From: Comamonadaceae bacterium | GTDB lineage: Bacteria; Pseudomonadota; Gammaproteobacteria; Burkholderiales; Burkholderiaceae_C | Reading direction: 5' to 3' | Assembly (NCBI GenBank): GCA_947455145.1 | Contig: CANGME010000005.1 | Span: 1-64,000, forward strand | DNA length: 64,000 nucleotides | In this document: positions 40,776 to 50,709 of the stretch, piece after piece | How the letters are laid out: every line of letters begins with the position of its first letter | How positions within the stretch are numbered: the first letter of the stretch is position 1 | Notes under the pieces: generated by a model | What the model was told of the DNA's origin: nothing | Database searches by the model: none | Seen by the model: only the letters and a program-made list of their open reading frames with translations | Translations under genes and position numbers: made by a program

Positions 40776-42500
40776 ATGACCAGCCCCAGCACACCCTTTG
40801 CGTCCACCCCAACCAAGGGCTACGAATTCACACAGGGCACGGGCTACACGCTGCCCGAATACCCCTTCAAAACCCCCGCAGAAATTGCTTCTGGCACGGT
40901 GCACCGTCACCCCATCGTCATTGTCGGCGCGGGCTTGAGCGGCTTGACGCTGGCCTGCGCGCTGGCGCGGCTGGGCGTGGCGGCTGTGGTGCTGGACGAG
41001 GACAACACGGTAGGCGTCAAAGGCGCATCGTCGCGCGGCATTTGCTACACCCAGAAGTCATTGGAAATCTTTCAACGCCTGGGTATTTACGAGCGCATGG
41101 CCGCCAAGGGCGTGCAGTGGAGTGTGGGCCGCACGTTTGCGGGTGAGCAAGAGGTGTACTCGTTTGACCTGCGCAAGCAAAATAACTTCGGCCAATCCAT
41201 CCAGCCGCCCTTCATCAACCTGCAACAGTTCTACCTGGAAAGTTTTTTGGTGGATCGGGTGAACGAGCTGGGCCTGACCGACTTGCGCTGGCAATCACGC
41301 GTGGTGGCCTTTGCCCAGCATGAGGGCTATGCCACTTTGAGCGTGGACACACCCGCAGGCCGCTATCAAATCGAAGCCGAGCATGTGATTGACGCCAGCG
41401 GCTCGCACACGCCCTTTCACGCCTGGTGCGCCGCCAGCATGACCTCGCACCGGGGCGATGACCTGTGGTGCATTGCCGATGTGCGCTTTAAAACCTCACC
41501 CCCCGCCGAGCGCCTGACCTGGATCGAAGCCCCCTTCAATGAAAACCGCGCCGTCTGGCAGCACCTGATGGCCGATGATGTTTGGCGCATTGACTACCAG
41601 ATGGCCCCCAACGCCGACCTAGCCCACGTCAGCAGCCAAGCCCAGGTGACCGAGCGCCTGCACCAGCAATTCGGCCCGGACGTGGAATTTGAGGTCATCT
41701 GGGTCGGCCCCTACACCTACCGTAGCCAATGCCTGGACCACCTGCGCATCGGCAGCGTGTTTTTCATGGGCGACACGGCCAAAGTTGTCAGCCCCTTTGG
41801 CGCACGCGGCGGCAACACCGGCGTGGCCGATGCCGACAACCTGGCTTGGAAGCTCGCCGCCGTGCTGCAAGGCCGCGCACCGCCCAGCCTGCTAGACAGC
41901 TACAACGAGGAGCGCATTGAAGCCGCCGAGCAAAACGTGCGCGTAACCAACCGCACCACCCGCTTCCTTAGACCTGCCGATGGCGTGGAGCGCCTGTTTC
42001 GCGCAGCGGCCATCAGCCTGGCCAAGCAACACACGTTTGCGCGCCAGTTCATCAACTCCGGCCGCATGGCCATCGCCAACCCCTACACCCACTCCAGCGT
42101 GTGTGAGCGCTCAGGAGGTCTGTCGGTAGCCAACGTGCGCCTGAACTGGGCAGACGGCAGCCCCGGCTCAGTCAACGACCTGCTGGAGTGGGCCGGTGGC
42201 GACCTGCTGGTGCTGGTCTTTGACGACATCAGCGACGCCACCTGTGAGCGCCTGCGCCAGCTGAGCAGCCACGCCCCAGTGCGCTGCGTGCAAGTGGTAG
42301 GCCCGCACGCACAACACTTGGCGCGCGAGCATGTGCGCGACCTGCACGGCCACCTGCAAGGCGCCTGCCACGTCTTCGGCCACGCCTGGGCACTGATCAG
42401 GCCCGACGCTTACCTGGCTGCCACGGGTGAAAGCGTGGATGCGGGGTTGATTCAGGCGGTTGAACATGCCTTGAGCATTAAACATGGAGAAGCCGCATGA
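40776..42500 (+). CDS. FAD-dependent aromatic-ring monooxygenase (PheA/TfdB type)
   Basis: A protein of 574 residues. The Rossmann FAD motif PIVIVGAGLSGLTLACALA (about 44-62) and the second FAD motif FFMGDTAKVVSPFGARGGN followed by DADNLAWKL are complete. The C-terminal thioredoxin-like domain (about 420-560) is as in phenol-hydroxylase-type flavoproteins. It hydroxylates an aromatic acid or phenol using NAD(P)H and O2; the substrate is unknown. Immediately downstream, with a 4-bp overlap, is a DUF2783 gene, the usual partner of these monooxygenases. Confidence 0.88.
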   Translation: MTSPSTPFASTPTKGYEFTQGTGYTLPEYPFKTPAEIASGTVHRHPIVIVGAGLSGLTLACALARLGVAAVVLDEDNTVGVKGASSRGICYTQKSLEIFQRLGIYERMAAKGVQWSVGRTFAGEQEVYSFDLRKQNNFGQSIQPPFINLQQFYLESFLVDRVNELGLTDLRWQSRVVAFAQHEGYATLSVDTPAGRYQIEAEHVIDASGSHTPFHAWCAASMTSHRGDDLWCIADVRFKTSPPAERLTWIEAPFNENRAVWQHLMADDVWRIDYQMAPNADLAHVSSQAQVTERLHQQFGPDVEFEVIWVGPYTYRSQCLDHLRIGSVFFMGDTAKVVSPFGARGGNTGVADADNLAWKLAAVLQGRAPPSLLDSYNEERIEAAEQNVRVTNRTTRFLRPADGVERLFRAAAISLAKQHTFARQFINSGRMAIANPYTHSSVCERSGGLSVANVRLNWADGSPGSVNDLLEWAGGDLLVLVFDDISDATCERLRQLSSHAPVRCVQVVGPHAQHLAREHVRDLHGHLQGACHVFGHAWALIRPDAYLAATGESVDAGLIQAVEHALSIKHGEAA

Positions 42501-42685
42501 AAACCACCTTGCAAGCACTGGACGTTGACACCTTTTACGAACAACTGCTGGACAGCCATGTGGGCCTGACGCACGAGCAGTCCGAGCTGCTCAACGCCCG
42601 TCTGATCCTCTTGCTGGCGAATCAGATTGGGGATGCCAAGGTGCTGGGGGAGTGTGTGGCGGCGGCGAGGGATTGCCCGCAATAG
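42497..42685 (+). CDS. DUF2783 family small protein
   Basis: A protein of 62 residues overlapping the monooxygenase by 4 bp. It has the DUF2783 pattern (DVDTFYEQLLDSHVGLTHEQ and LNARLILLLANQIGD). Function is unknown, but the family consistently accompanies FAD monooxygenases of this type, so it is probably an accessory. There is no signal peptide. It ends 19 bp before valS. Confidence 0.8.
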   Translation: MKTTLQALDVDTFYEQLLDSHVGLTHEQSELLNARLILLLANQIGDAKVLGECVAAARDCPQ

Positions 42686-42704
42686 CCCCCGGTAAAATTG
42701 AAGG

Positions 42705-45602
42705 ATGACCGACACCCTCCTCCAACCCGGCCTCAACAGCCTCTCCAAATCCTTTGAACCCGCCGCCCTGGAAGCCCATTGGGGCCCTGAATGGGAGCGG
42801 CGCGGCTATGCCACGGCGGGTTACCGTGGCACGGGCGTGGCCCAAGCCGATGCGCCCGCCTTTGCCATCCAGCTGCCGCCGCCAAATGTGACGGGCACGC
42901 TGCACATGGGCCATGCTTTTAACCAGACCATCATGGACGCGCTCACCCGCTACCACCGCATGGCGGGGGCCAACACCGTGTGGGTGCCGGGCACCGACCA
43001 CGCAGGCATTGCCACGCAGATCGTAGTGGAGCGCCAGTTGAAAGACCAAGGCATCAGCCGCCATGACATGGGCACCAGCCCCGCCGAGGCGCGCAAGAAC
43101 TTCGTGGCCAAAGTGTGGGAGTGGAAAGAAAAAAGCGGCAACACCATCACCACGCAAATGCGGCGCATGGGCGACAGCGTGGACTGGAGCCGCGAGTACT
43201 TCACCATGGACCCCAAACTGTCCAAAACGGTGACCGAGACCTTCGTACAGCTCTATGAACAGGGCCTGATTTACCGGGGCAAGCGTCTGGTGAACTGGGA
43301 CCCGGTGCTGCAAAGCGCGGTGTCCGACCTGGAGGTGGAGAGCGCCGAAGAAGATGGCTCCATGTGGCACATCCGTTATCCGCTTGCCGATGGCTCAGGC
43401 TCATTGACTGTCGCCACCACCCGCCCCGAGACCATGCTGGGCGACGTGGCCGTGATGGTGCACCCGGAGGACGAACGCTACGCGCATCTGATTGGCCAGC
43501 AGGTCACGCTGCCTTTGTGCAGCCGCACCATCCCCGTGATTGCCGATGACTACGTGGACAAAGCCTTCGGCACCGGCGTGGTAAAGGTCACGCCCGCGCA
43601 TGATGCGAACGACTACGCTGTTGGCCAGCGTCACAAGCTGCCGATGATCTGCGTGCTGACGCTGGACGCCAAGATCAACGACGAAGCACCATTGGCCTAT
43701 CGCGGCCTTGATCGATTTGCAGCCCGCAAGCAAATCGTCAAAGACCTTGAGGCGCTGGGCCTGATGGTGGAGATCAAAAAGCACAAGCTCATGGTGCCGC
43801 GCTGCACCCGCACCGGGCAAATCATCGAGCCCATGCTGACCGACCAATGGTTTGTGGCGATGAACAAGGTGAGTGACAAAGACCCGACGGGAAAGAGCAT
43901 TGCCCAGAAGGCAATCGACGCCGTGGACAGCGGCGAGGTCAAGTTCGTGCCTGAGAACTGGGTAAACACCTACAACCAGTGGATGAACAACATCCAGGAC
44001 TGGTGCATCAGCCGCCAGCTCTGGTGGGGTCACCAGATTCCGGCCTGGTACGACGAAGACGGCAAGGTCTATGTGGCGCGCAATGAGGCGGAGGCGCAAG
44101 CGCAAGCCCCCGGCAAAACGCTCAAGCGCGATGAAGACGTGCTCGACACCTGGTACTCATCTGCACTCGTGCCTTTCAGCACCATGGGTTGGCCTGAAAA
44201 CACTCAAGACTTCGACCTCTACCTGCCCAGCAGCGTCTTGGTCACCGGCTACGACATCATCTTCTTCTGGGTCGCCCGCATGATCATGATGACGACGCAC
44301 TTCACGGGAAAAGTGCCGTTCAAGCACGTCTATATCCACGGTCTGGTGCGTGACGCGCAGGGCCAAAAAATGAGCAAGTCTGAGGGCAATGTGCTTGACC
44401 CGGTGGACTTGATCGACGGCATTGCATTACCCGAGCTGCTGGACAAGCGCGCCACCGGCCTGCGCAGGCCAGAGACCGCGCCGCAGGTGCGCAAGAACAC
44501 GCAGAAAGAGTTCCCTGAAGGCATCCCCGCCTTTGGCGCTGACGCCCTGCGTTTTACCTTTGCCTCCCTCGCCACACTGGGGCGCAACATCAACTTTGAC
44601 AGCAAGCGCTGCGAGGGCTACCGCAACTTCTGCAACAAGCTGTGGAACGCCACCCGCTTTGTGCTGATGAACTGCGAAGGCCAAGACTGCGGTCTGAAGG
44701 AACACACCAAAGCAGAATGCCAACCCGGTGGCCCGGCCCACGGCTACCTGAGCTTTAGCCCCTCTGACCGCTGGATCACCTCGCTACTGCAAAAAGTCGA
44801 AGCCGAAGTTGCTCAAGGCTTTGCCGACTACCGCCTGGACAACGTCGCCAACACGATTTACGACTTTGTCTGGAACGAATTTTGCGACTGGTACTTAGAG
44901 ATTGCCAAGGTGCAAATCAACACCGGCAACGATGCGCAAAAGCGCGCCACACGCCGCACCCTGATCCGCTTGCTGGAAACCATTCTGCGACTGGCCCACC
45001 CGCTGATTCCTTTCATCACCGAAGAGCTATGGCAAAAGGTAGCAGTGGTGGCGGGCCGCAGCGGCGAATCGGTCAGCATCGCCGCCTACCCGGTCGCCCA
45101 GCTCGATCGCATTGACGATCAGGCTGTGGCCTATGTGGCACAACTCAAGCGTCTAGTGGACGCCTGCCGCAACTTGCGCGGCGAGATGAGCGTGCCGCCC
45201 TCGACCCGCCTGCCCTTGTTCGCCGTGGCCAGTGATGCGAGCGAGTCCGACTTTCTGCGGCAAGCTGCGCCGGTCTTACAGGCGCTGGCCAAGCTGAGTG
45301 AAGTGCGCGTGTTTGATGACGAAGCCAGTTGGGCCGCAGCAGCACAGGCATCCCCCGTGGCCGTGGTGGGCGAGGCCCGCATTTGCCTGCACATGGAGGT
45401 CGATGTAGAGGCTGAAAAACTACGGCTGGGCAAAGAAGTAGCGCGCCTGGAGGGCGAGATCGCCAAGACCCAAGTCAAGCTCAGCAATGAAGTGTTTGTG
45501 TCACGCGCTCCGCCTGCCATCATTGAGCAAGAGAAAAAGCGTATGGCTGATTTCACAGCCACTTTAGGCAAGGTCAAAGACCAGCTGGTGCGCTTGGGCT
45601 AA
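42705..45602 (+). CDS. valS: Valyl-tRNA synthetase (class I)
   Basis: A protein of 965 residues. The HIGH-type motif HMGH is at 67-70 (in [12 protein letters not shown]) and the KMSKS motif in [14 protein letters not shown]. The editing domain lies between them ([20 protein letters not shown]) and the C-terminal anticodon-binding and coiled-coil arm is complete (to VKDQLVRLG). It charges tRNA-Val. It is a core chromosomal gene of normal length. The weak hairpin at 45638 may end its transcript. Confidence 0.97.
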   Translation: MTDTLLQPGLNSLSKSFEPAALEAHWGPEWERRGYATAGYRGTGVAQADAPAFAIQLPPPNVTGTLHMGHAFNQTIMDALTRYHRMAGANTVWVPGTDHAGIATQIVVERQLKDQGISRHDMGTSPAEARKNFVAKVWEWKEKSGNTITTQMRRMGDSVDWSREYFTMDPKLSKTVTETFVQLYEQGLIYRGKRLVNWDPVLQSAVSDLEVESAEEDGSMWHIRYPLADGSGSLTVATTRPETMLGDVAVMVHPEDERYAHLIGQQVTLPLCSRTIPVIADDYVDKAFGTGVVKVTPAHDANDYAVGQRHKLPMICVLTLDAKINDEAPLAYRGLDRFAARKQIVKDLEALGLMVEIKKHKLMVPRCTRTGQIIEPMLTDQWFVAMNKVSDKDPTGKSIAQKAIDAVDSGEVKFVPENWVNTYNQWMNNIQDWCISRQLWWGHQIPAWYDEDGKVYVARNEAEAQAQAPGKTLKRDEDVLDTWYSSALVPFSTMGWPENTQDFDLYLPSSVLVTGYDIIFFWVARMIMMTTHFTGKVPFKHVYIHGLVRDAQGQKMSKSEGNVLDPVDLIDGIALPELLDKRATGLRRPETAPQVRKNTQKEFPEGIPAFGADALRFTFASLATLGRNINFDSKRCEGYRNFCNKLWNATRFVLMNCEGQDCGLKEHTKAECQPGGPAHGYLSFSPSDRWITSLLQKVEAEVAQGFADYRLDNVANTIYDFVWNEFCDWYLEIAKVQINTGNDAQKRATRRTLIRLLETILRLAHPLIPFITEELWQKVAVVAGRSGESVSIAAYPVAQLDRIDDQAVAYVAQLKRLVDACRNLRGEMSVPPSTRLPLFAVASDASESDFLRQAAPVLQALAKLSEVRVFDDEASWAAAAQASPVAVVGEARICLHMEVDVEAEKLRLGKEVARLEGEIAKTQVKLSNEVFVSRAPPAIIEQEKKRMADFTATLGKVKDQLVRLG

Positions 45603-45637
45603 ACCGCAAGCCAAACATCAGCAGTTTTAAAGAGAAT

Positions 45638-45661
45638 TCACCACGATTTCCCCTGTGGTGA
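45638..45661. terminator. Possible bidirectional terminator after valS and tusA
   Basis: A 7-bp stem TCACCAC/GTGGTGA with a 10-base loop lies in the convergent spacer between valS (plus) and tusA (minus). There is no strong U-tract on either side, so confidence is low. Confidence 0.35.
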
Positions 45662-45702
45662 GTCTTAGTGCACGTTTTTTGCGCGAACTGTCAAACTGTC
45701 AA

Positions 45703-45930
45703 TCAGCGACGACGCATGACGTGGATGTAGTCCGCCCCTTCCGTGCTTTGTTCCAGCAATTCATTGCCGGTTTGCTTGGCAAAGGCTACAAAGTCGCGCA
45801 CGGAGCCCGCATCGGTCGCCACCACCCGCAGCGTTTGGCCGCTGAGCATTTCGGCCAAAGCTTTTTTCGCCTTCAAAATCGGCAGCGGGCAGTTCAGGCC
45901 GCGGGTGTCGAGTTCTTTATCGATGTTCAT
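45703..45930 (-). CDS. tusA: TusA-family sulfur-carrier protein
   Basis: A protein of 75 residues from ATG 45930 (MNIDKELDTRGLNCPLPILK); the longer frame upstream belongs to another reading. It carries the TusA/SirA motif with the active Cys 14 in GLNCPLPILKAKKAL. It transfers persulfide sulfur, for example for tRNA thiouridine or molybdenum-cofactor pathways. It is in the same direction as the NUDIX and cysM genes, so a sulfur-related minus-strand group is plausible. Confidence 0.87.
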   Translation of the reverse strand: MNIDKELDTRGLNCPLPILKAKKALAEMLSGQTLRVVATDAGSVRDFVAFAKQTGNELLEQSTEGADYIHVMRRR

Positions 45931-45979
45931 TGGAATTCCAGCTTTCTTCAGTTCAGGATATTTTAGTTCTGTCGCAGAC

Positions 45980-46522
45980 TTAGCTAAGCACCGGGTCCGA
46001 TACCTTGCCCCACTCCACAAACTCAGGCTCATGCCCGCGTGAGCGCAGCCAGTCCGCCACCGCAAAGCCTGTGCCGCTAGGCCAGCACTTCAGCGCCGCC
46101 GGTGCAACCAAGCGGTAGTCCACCAGCTCGGGCGACAGACTCACCGTGCCCTCGCACACCGCGTGGTAAGCGATGATGACCTGGTTCATGCGCTGAAAGT
46201 CGTACACACCGATCAGGTTCAGGGCTTGCACTTTCAAGCTGGTTTCCTCACCAATCTCCCGGGTGATGCCGTCTTGCGGCGTTTCGCCTGCTTCCATGAA
46301 TCCGGTGATCAACGCGTACTTTTTCTCAGGCCATGCGGCGTTGCGTGCCAGCAAGATTTGCCCCTGGTACTCAATCACCGCTGCCAGAACCGGCGTCGGG
46401 TTGTTCCAGTGGGTGTAGTCACAGGCAGGGCAGCACAAGCGGTCTTTGTCGCCACCGTCTTCTTGCTTGGTCAGCAGCATCAGGGGCTCGGCACATTGGG
46501 GGCAAAAGCGAAAGGCTTGCAT
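45980..46522 (-). CDS. NUDIX hydrolase with zinc ribbon (NudC-like)
   Basis: A protein of 180 residues. The N-terminal zinc ribbon has four Cys (CPQCAEPL and CCPACDYT) and is followed by a NUDIX box (GFMEAGETPQDGITREIGEE) at about 95-116. It hydrolyses a nucleoside diphosphate derivative; zinc-ribbon NUDIX proteins include NADH pyrophosphatase, but this one is shorter than NudC. It is 21 bp after cysM in the same direction. Confidence 0.83.
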   Translation of the reverse strand: MQAFRFCPQCAEPLMLLTKQEDGGDKDRLCCPACDYTHWNNPTPVLAAVIEYQGQILLARNAAWPEKKYALITGFMEAGETPQDGITREIGEETSLKVQALNLIGVYDFQRMNQVIIAYHAVCEGTVSLSPELVDYRLVAPAALKCWPSGTGFAVADWLRSRGHEPEFVEWGKVSDPVLS

Positions 46523-46543
46523 CTTGGTTTTCTCAAATGTTGT

Positions 46544-47452
46544 TCAAGCTGGGAAGACGCCTGTGGACAGGTAGCGGTCACCCCGGTCGCACACCACAAA
46601 AACGATGGTGGCATTGGACTCGCGCTTGGCAATCTCCAGCGCCACCCAGCAGGCCCCGGCTGCGGAGATGCCCGCAAAAATCCCCTCTTCACGCGCCATT
46701 TTCCGGCACATTTCCTCAGCGTCTGATTGGCTCACATACACCAGCTCATCCACCATTGAAGCGTCGTAAATTTTAGGCAAATACTCTTGTGGCCACTTGC
46801 GAATGCCCGGTATGCGCGAGCCCTCTTGCGGCTGCGCACCAATGATTTTGATGTTGGAGTTTTTGGATTTTAGAAACCGTGACACGCCCGTGATGGTGCC
46901 CGTCGTGCCCATGGCGCTCACAAAATGCGTGATGCGCCCACCGGTCTGAGCCCAGATCTCCGGCCCGGTCGTCTCGAAGTGGATACGCGGGTTGTCTTCA
47001 TTGGCAAACTGGTCCAGCACCCGCCCCTTGCCAGCCTTCTCCATCTGCTCGGCCAAGTCACGCGCGTACTCCATGCCACCCGATTTAGGGGTGAGGATGA
47101 GCTCGGCCCCAAAGGCTTTCATGGTCTGCGCCCGCTCAATGGACAAGTCCTCCGGCATGATGAGCACCATGCGGTAGCCCTTGATGGCCGCTGCCATAGC
47201 CAACGCGATGCCGGTGTTGCCGGATGTGGCCTCAATCAGTGTGTCACCGGGCTTGATGTCACCGCGCTCTTCCGCGCGTTTGATCATGGACACCGCAGGC
47301 CGGTCTTTGACCGAACCGGCAGGGTTATTGCCTTCTAATTTGCCCAAAACAACATTGCCGCGCGACGTGTTGTCGGCAGCGCCAATGCGTTGCAGGGCGA
47401 CCAGAGGGGTGTTGCCAATGGCATCTTCAATAGTTGGATATTTCATCCCCAT
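46544..47452 (-). CDS. cysM: Cysteine synthase B (O-acetylserine sulfhydrylase)
   Basis: A protein of 302 residues. The PLP lysine is in NPAGSVKDRPA (about residue 49), with the substrate loop EATSGNTGIALA and the phosphate-binding TGTITGVSRFL. It makes cysteine from O-acetylserine and sulfide or thiosulfate; B-type enzymes are slightly shorter than CysK, as here. A possible start two codons downstream would give a near-identical protein. It lies divergent from the tRNA-Leu gene. Confidence 0.9.
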   Translation of the reverse strand: MGMKYPTIEDAIGNTPLVALQRIGAADNTSRGNVVLGKLEGNNPAGSVKDRPAVSMIKRAEERGDIKPGDTLIEATSGNTGIALAMAAAIKGYRMVLIMPEDLSIERAQTMKAFGAELILTPKSGGMEYARDLAEQMEKAGKGRVLDQFANEDNPRIHFETTGPEIWAQTGGRITHFVSAMGTTGTITGVSRFLKSKNSNIKIIGAQPQEGSRIPGIRKWPQEYLPKIYDASMVDELVYVSQSDAEEMCRKMAREEGIFAGISAAGACWVALEIAKRESNATIVFVVCDRGDRYLSTGVFPA

Positions 47453-47485
47453 ACTGTGCCATAATTCGGGGCTTCGCTTCTTCCT

Positions 47486-47570
47486 GCCCGGGTGGTGAAA
47501 TTGGTAGACGCAGGGGACTCAAAATCCCCCGCCGCAAGGCGTGCCGGTTCGATTCCGGCCCCGGGCACCA
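47486..47570 (+). tRNA. tRNA-Leu (anticodon CAA)
   Basis: 85 nt, with the acceptor stem GCCCGGG/CCCGGGC, a D arm ending TGGTAGAC, the anticodon stem GGGGA/TCCCC with loop CTCAAAA (anticodon CAA at its centre), a class II variable arm and T arm GGTTCGATTCC, and an encoded CCA end. It reads UUG leucine codons. It is divergent from cysM. Confidence 0.95.
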
Positions 47571-47792
47571 TCTGATGATTTCAGACGGTATCAGAACACC
47601 GCATAACTCGCATGTCTTCTAGGCATCGCGGGTTTTTTGTTGTCTCATACGGGTTCACTGGCTAACATGACATACCGCCAAAAGGCAGCATTTATGGTGA
47701 TGAGTGATCAATAGAGCCGCAAAGTGAGCCACTATTTCCCCTCGGTCCTGGTTTTATGAGTCATTGCAAGAAGGCAAGAGTCCGAGCCAAGT

Positions 47793-49651
47793 TTAAATCA
47801 CGCTCTCGGCATTTGCGCGGGAGAGTTCGCAGCGGTTACGCCCACTGCGCTTTGCCAAATACATCGCCTGGTCAGCATGTGTCAGTAGTGTCTGAGGGTC
47901 CAAACCATTTGCTGGAAATACGGCCAAACCGAGACTTCCCGAGACTTCGACCACAGGTGATTGGACGGAAGTGCCCAATTTACAAGGTGCAGCGACAGTC
48001 CGCATGATCTTGTTCGCCAGTGCCTGCAACTCCTGACCGACCTCCACCGCGTCGAATAATATGACGAACTCGTCTCCCCCCACCCTGCAAACGGTGTCGA
48101 CTACACGCAAGGATTTTTTCAATCGACTTGCAACCTCTTTGAGCAATAAATCGCCAGCATCATGTCCGTAGTTGTCATTGATTTCTTTAAAGTGATCGAG
48201 ATCCAAAAAGCCTACTACAAAGGTACCTCCGTGTCTTTCATGTTGAGTACACAGCATTTTCAAGCGGTCATGCAAAAGGACCCTGTTTGGTAGCCCGGTA
48301 AGGGGGTCGTGCTCGGCGAAATAACTGCGTTCTTCCAAGCGTTTTTTCTCGGTCACGTCCTGCAACACAGCCAGACTCATCGCAGGATGACCTGTGCTTT
48401 CATATTCCCATATGGCTGACAAAATTACGTCGCAGATACTGCCATTGCGCTTAATCATCTGGCATTCAATGTTGTCGCATCGACCATCACGTAATGCAGT
48501 AGGGATGACCACATCTCGGAAATGTATGGCTGAAGCATGGGTCATGAAATCGGTCACGTATCGACCCAGTACATCGCGCACAGAGTAGTCCAAGGTGTCC
48601 AGCCAAAGTTTGCTTACCTGCACGATGCGGCCTTCGGCATCGATTGAATGCAGCATTGCAGGCGTCTGAAGGTACATATCTTTTGCTCGCTTTTCGCTCA
48701 CTGCCAGGACTTTCAATGCCTGACGCTGCCCCTCCGACGCGACGGCCAAGAACAATCCGGGTAAAAGAGTTGCCAACACTGAGAGGTAGAACGAGGTATT
48801 CCCCCACCAGCTGGACGTCGGGGGGGCAGCAACACGCCGTAACGGATGAGCGCTGCCATGCAGGCTGCAATGATAAAGTTCGCGGCCAATGCGGCCACCA
48901 GGCCGGTACGTGTTGCCATCCATACCATTGGAGCCACCATTACGACGAAAGGTCGGGGCAAACTGGTGCCCGACCACAAGGTCACGGCTAGGCAACAGAG
49001 CAACATGAACAAGGCCTGCGGTTCAGACACTTGCGCCAAAGCCAATCTCGGCCGCTTGGTATAGACCGCCAAGGCTAATGGCAACGCGGCCACCGTACCA
49101 ATAGTGGTTCCGGTAAACCAATTCAGCATCATCAAGTGCCAATCGCCATTGAAGGTAGCCCCCCAAACCCATCCGCCCAATGGGGCCAGTACGGCAGCGG
49201 GCATCAGTGCGCCACGCAACAGCGCGATCGCCTGCACTGTCACATTTTCCCCAGCATTCGCCAATGCCACGATACGACTGAGCATGATGGTGGAAAGCAG
49301 CATCTCGATCAAATGCACTGGTACGTCCAGGCTGGCAACCATCAGAGAGTAAAGCGAGCTGCTTAAACTTAATAACTGAGTTTCACTTGCCTGAGTTTCA
49401 CTTGCCCACACATAAACCATTTTTGCAGTACAAAGAGACGCTAACAATGCAACCAGCATCACAGGCCACTGTTTGCGATTCAGGCGCAACAAGGCTACCG
49501 CGCCTACCGGATTGGCCAGCCAGATGACGACTTGCCCCGGCCGCGCATCGGATACCCCAAGCGACAGCAGGCCTGCCAATCCGCAGATCACGGACCATAG
49601 CGCTATCCATTGCACACTGCGCTTACTTGCAGGAGGTGATCCGGAATGCAT
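47793..49651 (-). pseudogene. MASE1-PAS-GGDEF diguanylate cyclase, frameshifted
   Basis: From ATG 49651 (MHSGSPPASKRSVQW) the frame encodes a MASE1 membrane sensor of about eight helices, then breaks in a run of seven C (plus-strand G-run 48820-48826). The other frame continues with membrane helix WGNTSFYLSVLATLLPGLFL, a PAS domain (SIDAEGRIVQVSKLWLDTLD) and a GGDEF domain with an intact CRVGGDEFVILF motif, ending at 47793. Eight or five C would join them. Either the gene is inactivated, switched by a homopolymer, or the run is misread. It follows a binding-protein gene by 4 bp. Confidence 0.8.
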
Positions 49652-49655
49652 AGAT

Positions 49656-50546
49656 TCAAAGTCCGTCCGCGCCCATGTCCGAATTGCGTTTCCTTCGCAA
49701 GCGCCACGTCGCCGCACTAACTAGTGCCAACACAAAGAGTGCCATTGCCAGTTTGCGTACCTTGCTCAGCTGCGGGTCCTCATAGGCCAAAGTCTCGGCA
49801 TCTATCCAGCGGAGAAGCAGGGCATGCCGGGTAGAGGGAGTGATTTCTTTGAGGCCAGTATTCAAGGCGCTACCCAGTGCCTTCAGCTCCTTTCGGTATG
49901 CAAAGCTCAGCTCGTACTCAAAAGGCAGCGTCTCTATCACCTGCACACCGCGTATGCCACTGTGGCGGGTGGCATCACTCACACTGGCCACATCGGCTAC
50001 CACACCATCAACGTCACCCCTCATAAGACCCCGGAGCGCGCTTACATCGTCAGGCACTGGTACCCAACGGACATGCGGGTAGTTGGCGCGTACAAAACTT
50101 TCAACCGCATAACCTTGACCCACGGCCACCGAGCGGCCAGCAAGGTCTTTCATGAACAACGGTGATGTTCCAGATTTGACGACCAGCACCGCTGGCACTT
50201 TGACGTAAGGTTCCGTGAAAGCGAGAAACTCGGCCCGCTCTTGCGTAGGTCGCAAGGATGAAATAAGGTCCACTTCCCCACGGCGCGTAGCTTGCAAAAT
50301 GTTTGCCAGGCTGTCCGGGGCCAGCATTTGCACGTCGACACCAAGCCGGGGCTTCAGTATTTCCAGAACATCGATAGACAATCCCTGTACCTGTCCGGTC
50401 GAACTCACACTGACAAAGGGCGCATAGTCTTTCTCTGGCGCAAAGCGGATGACTTGCGCGACCACCGTCGAACCATGAAGCAGAGACACGCAAACACAGA
50501 CCAGGCCAAGCGTTTTGCGCCGACTGAGGTTTGTGGATTTCGCCAT
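49656..50546 (-). CDS. Periplasmic solute-binding domain protein with C-terminal membrane anchor
   Basis: A protein of 296 residues. A signal peptide (LGLVCVCVSLLHGSTVVAQ) is followed by a type-3 solute-binding domain (VIRFAPEKDYAPF, DLISSLRPTQERAEFLAFTEP) and a C-terminal membrane segment (LAMALFVLALVSAATW) with a short basic tail. It is tethered to the inner membrane facing the periplasm and lies 4 bp before the MASE1-GGDEF gene, so it may be the ligand-sensing subunit of a signalling complex. Ligand unknown. Confidence 0.75.
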   Translation of the reverse strand: MAKSTNLSRRKTLGLVCVCVSLLHGSTVVAQVIRFAPEKDYAPFVSVSSTGQVQGLSIDVLEILKPRLGVDVQMLAPDSLANILQATRRGEVDLISSLRPTQERAEFLAFTEPYVKVPAVLVVKSGTSPLFMKDLAGRSVAVGQGYAVESFVRANYPHVRWVPVPDDVSALRGLMRGDVDGVVADVASVSDATRHSGIRGVQVIETLPFEYELSFAYRKELKALGSALNTGLKEITPSTRHALLLRWIDAETLAYEDPQLSKVRKLAMALFVLALVSAATWRLRRKRNSDMGADGL

Positions 50547-50709
50547 AAACTGTCTTCCTCTCGTAATGTCAACACTAGAGCATTGTCAGAGTCGTTGAAG
50601 CCAGTATAAAAGCGGTTTTGCAGTGCGTCTAGACCCTGCTGGCAGTGTGAGGCATTAGCCATTACATATATAGTGACATTTCAAGTGGCCTGCTAATGAA
50701 AGGTAATTC

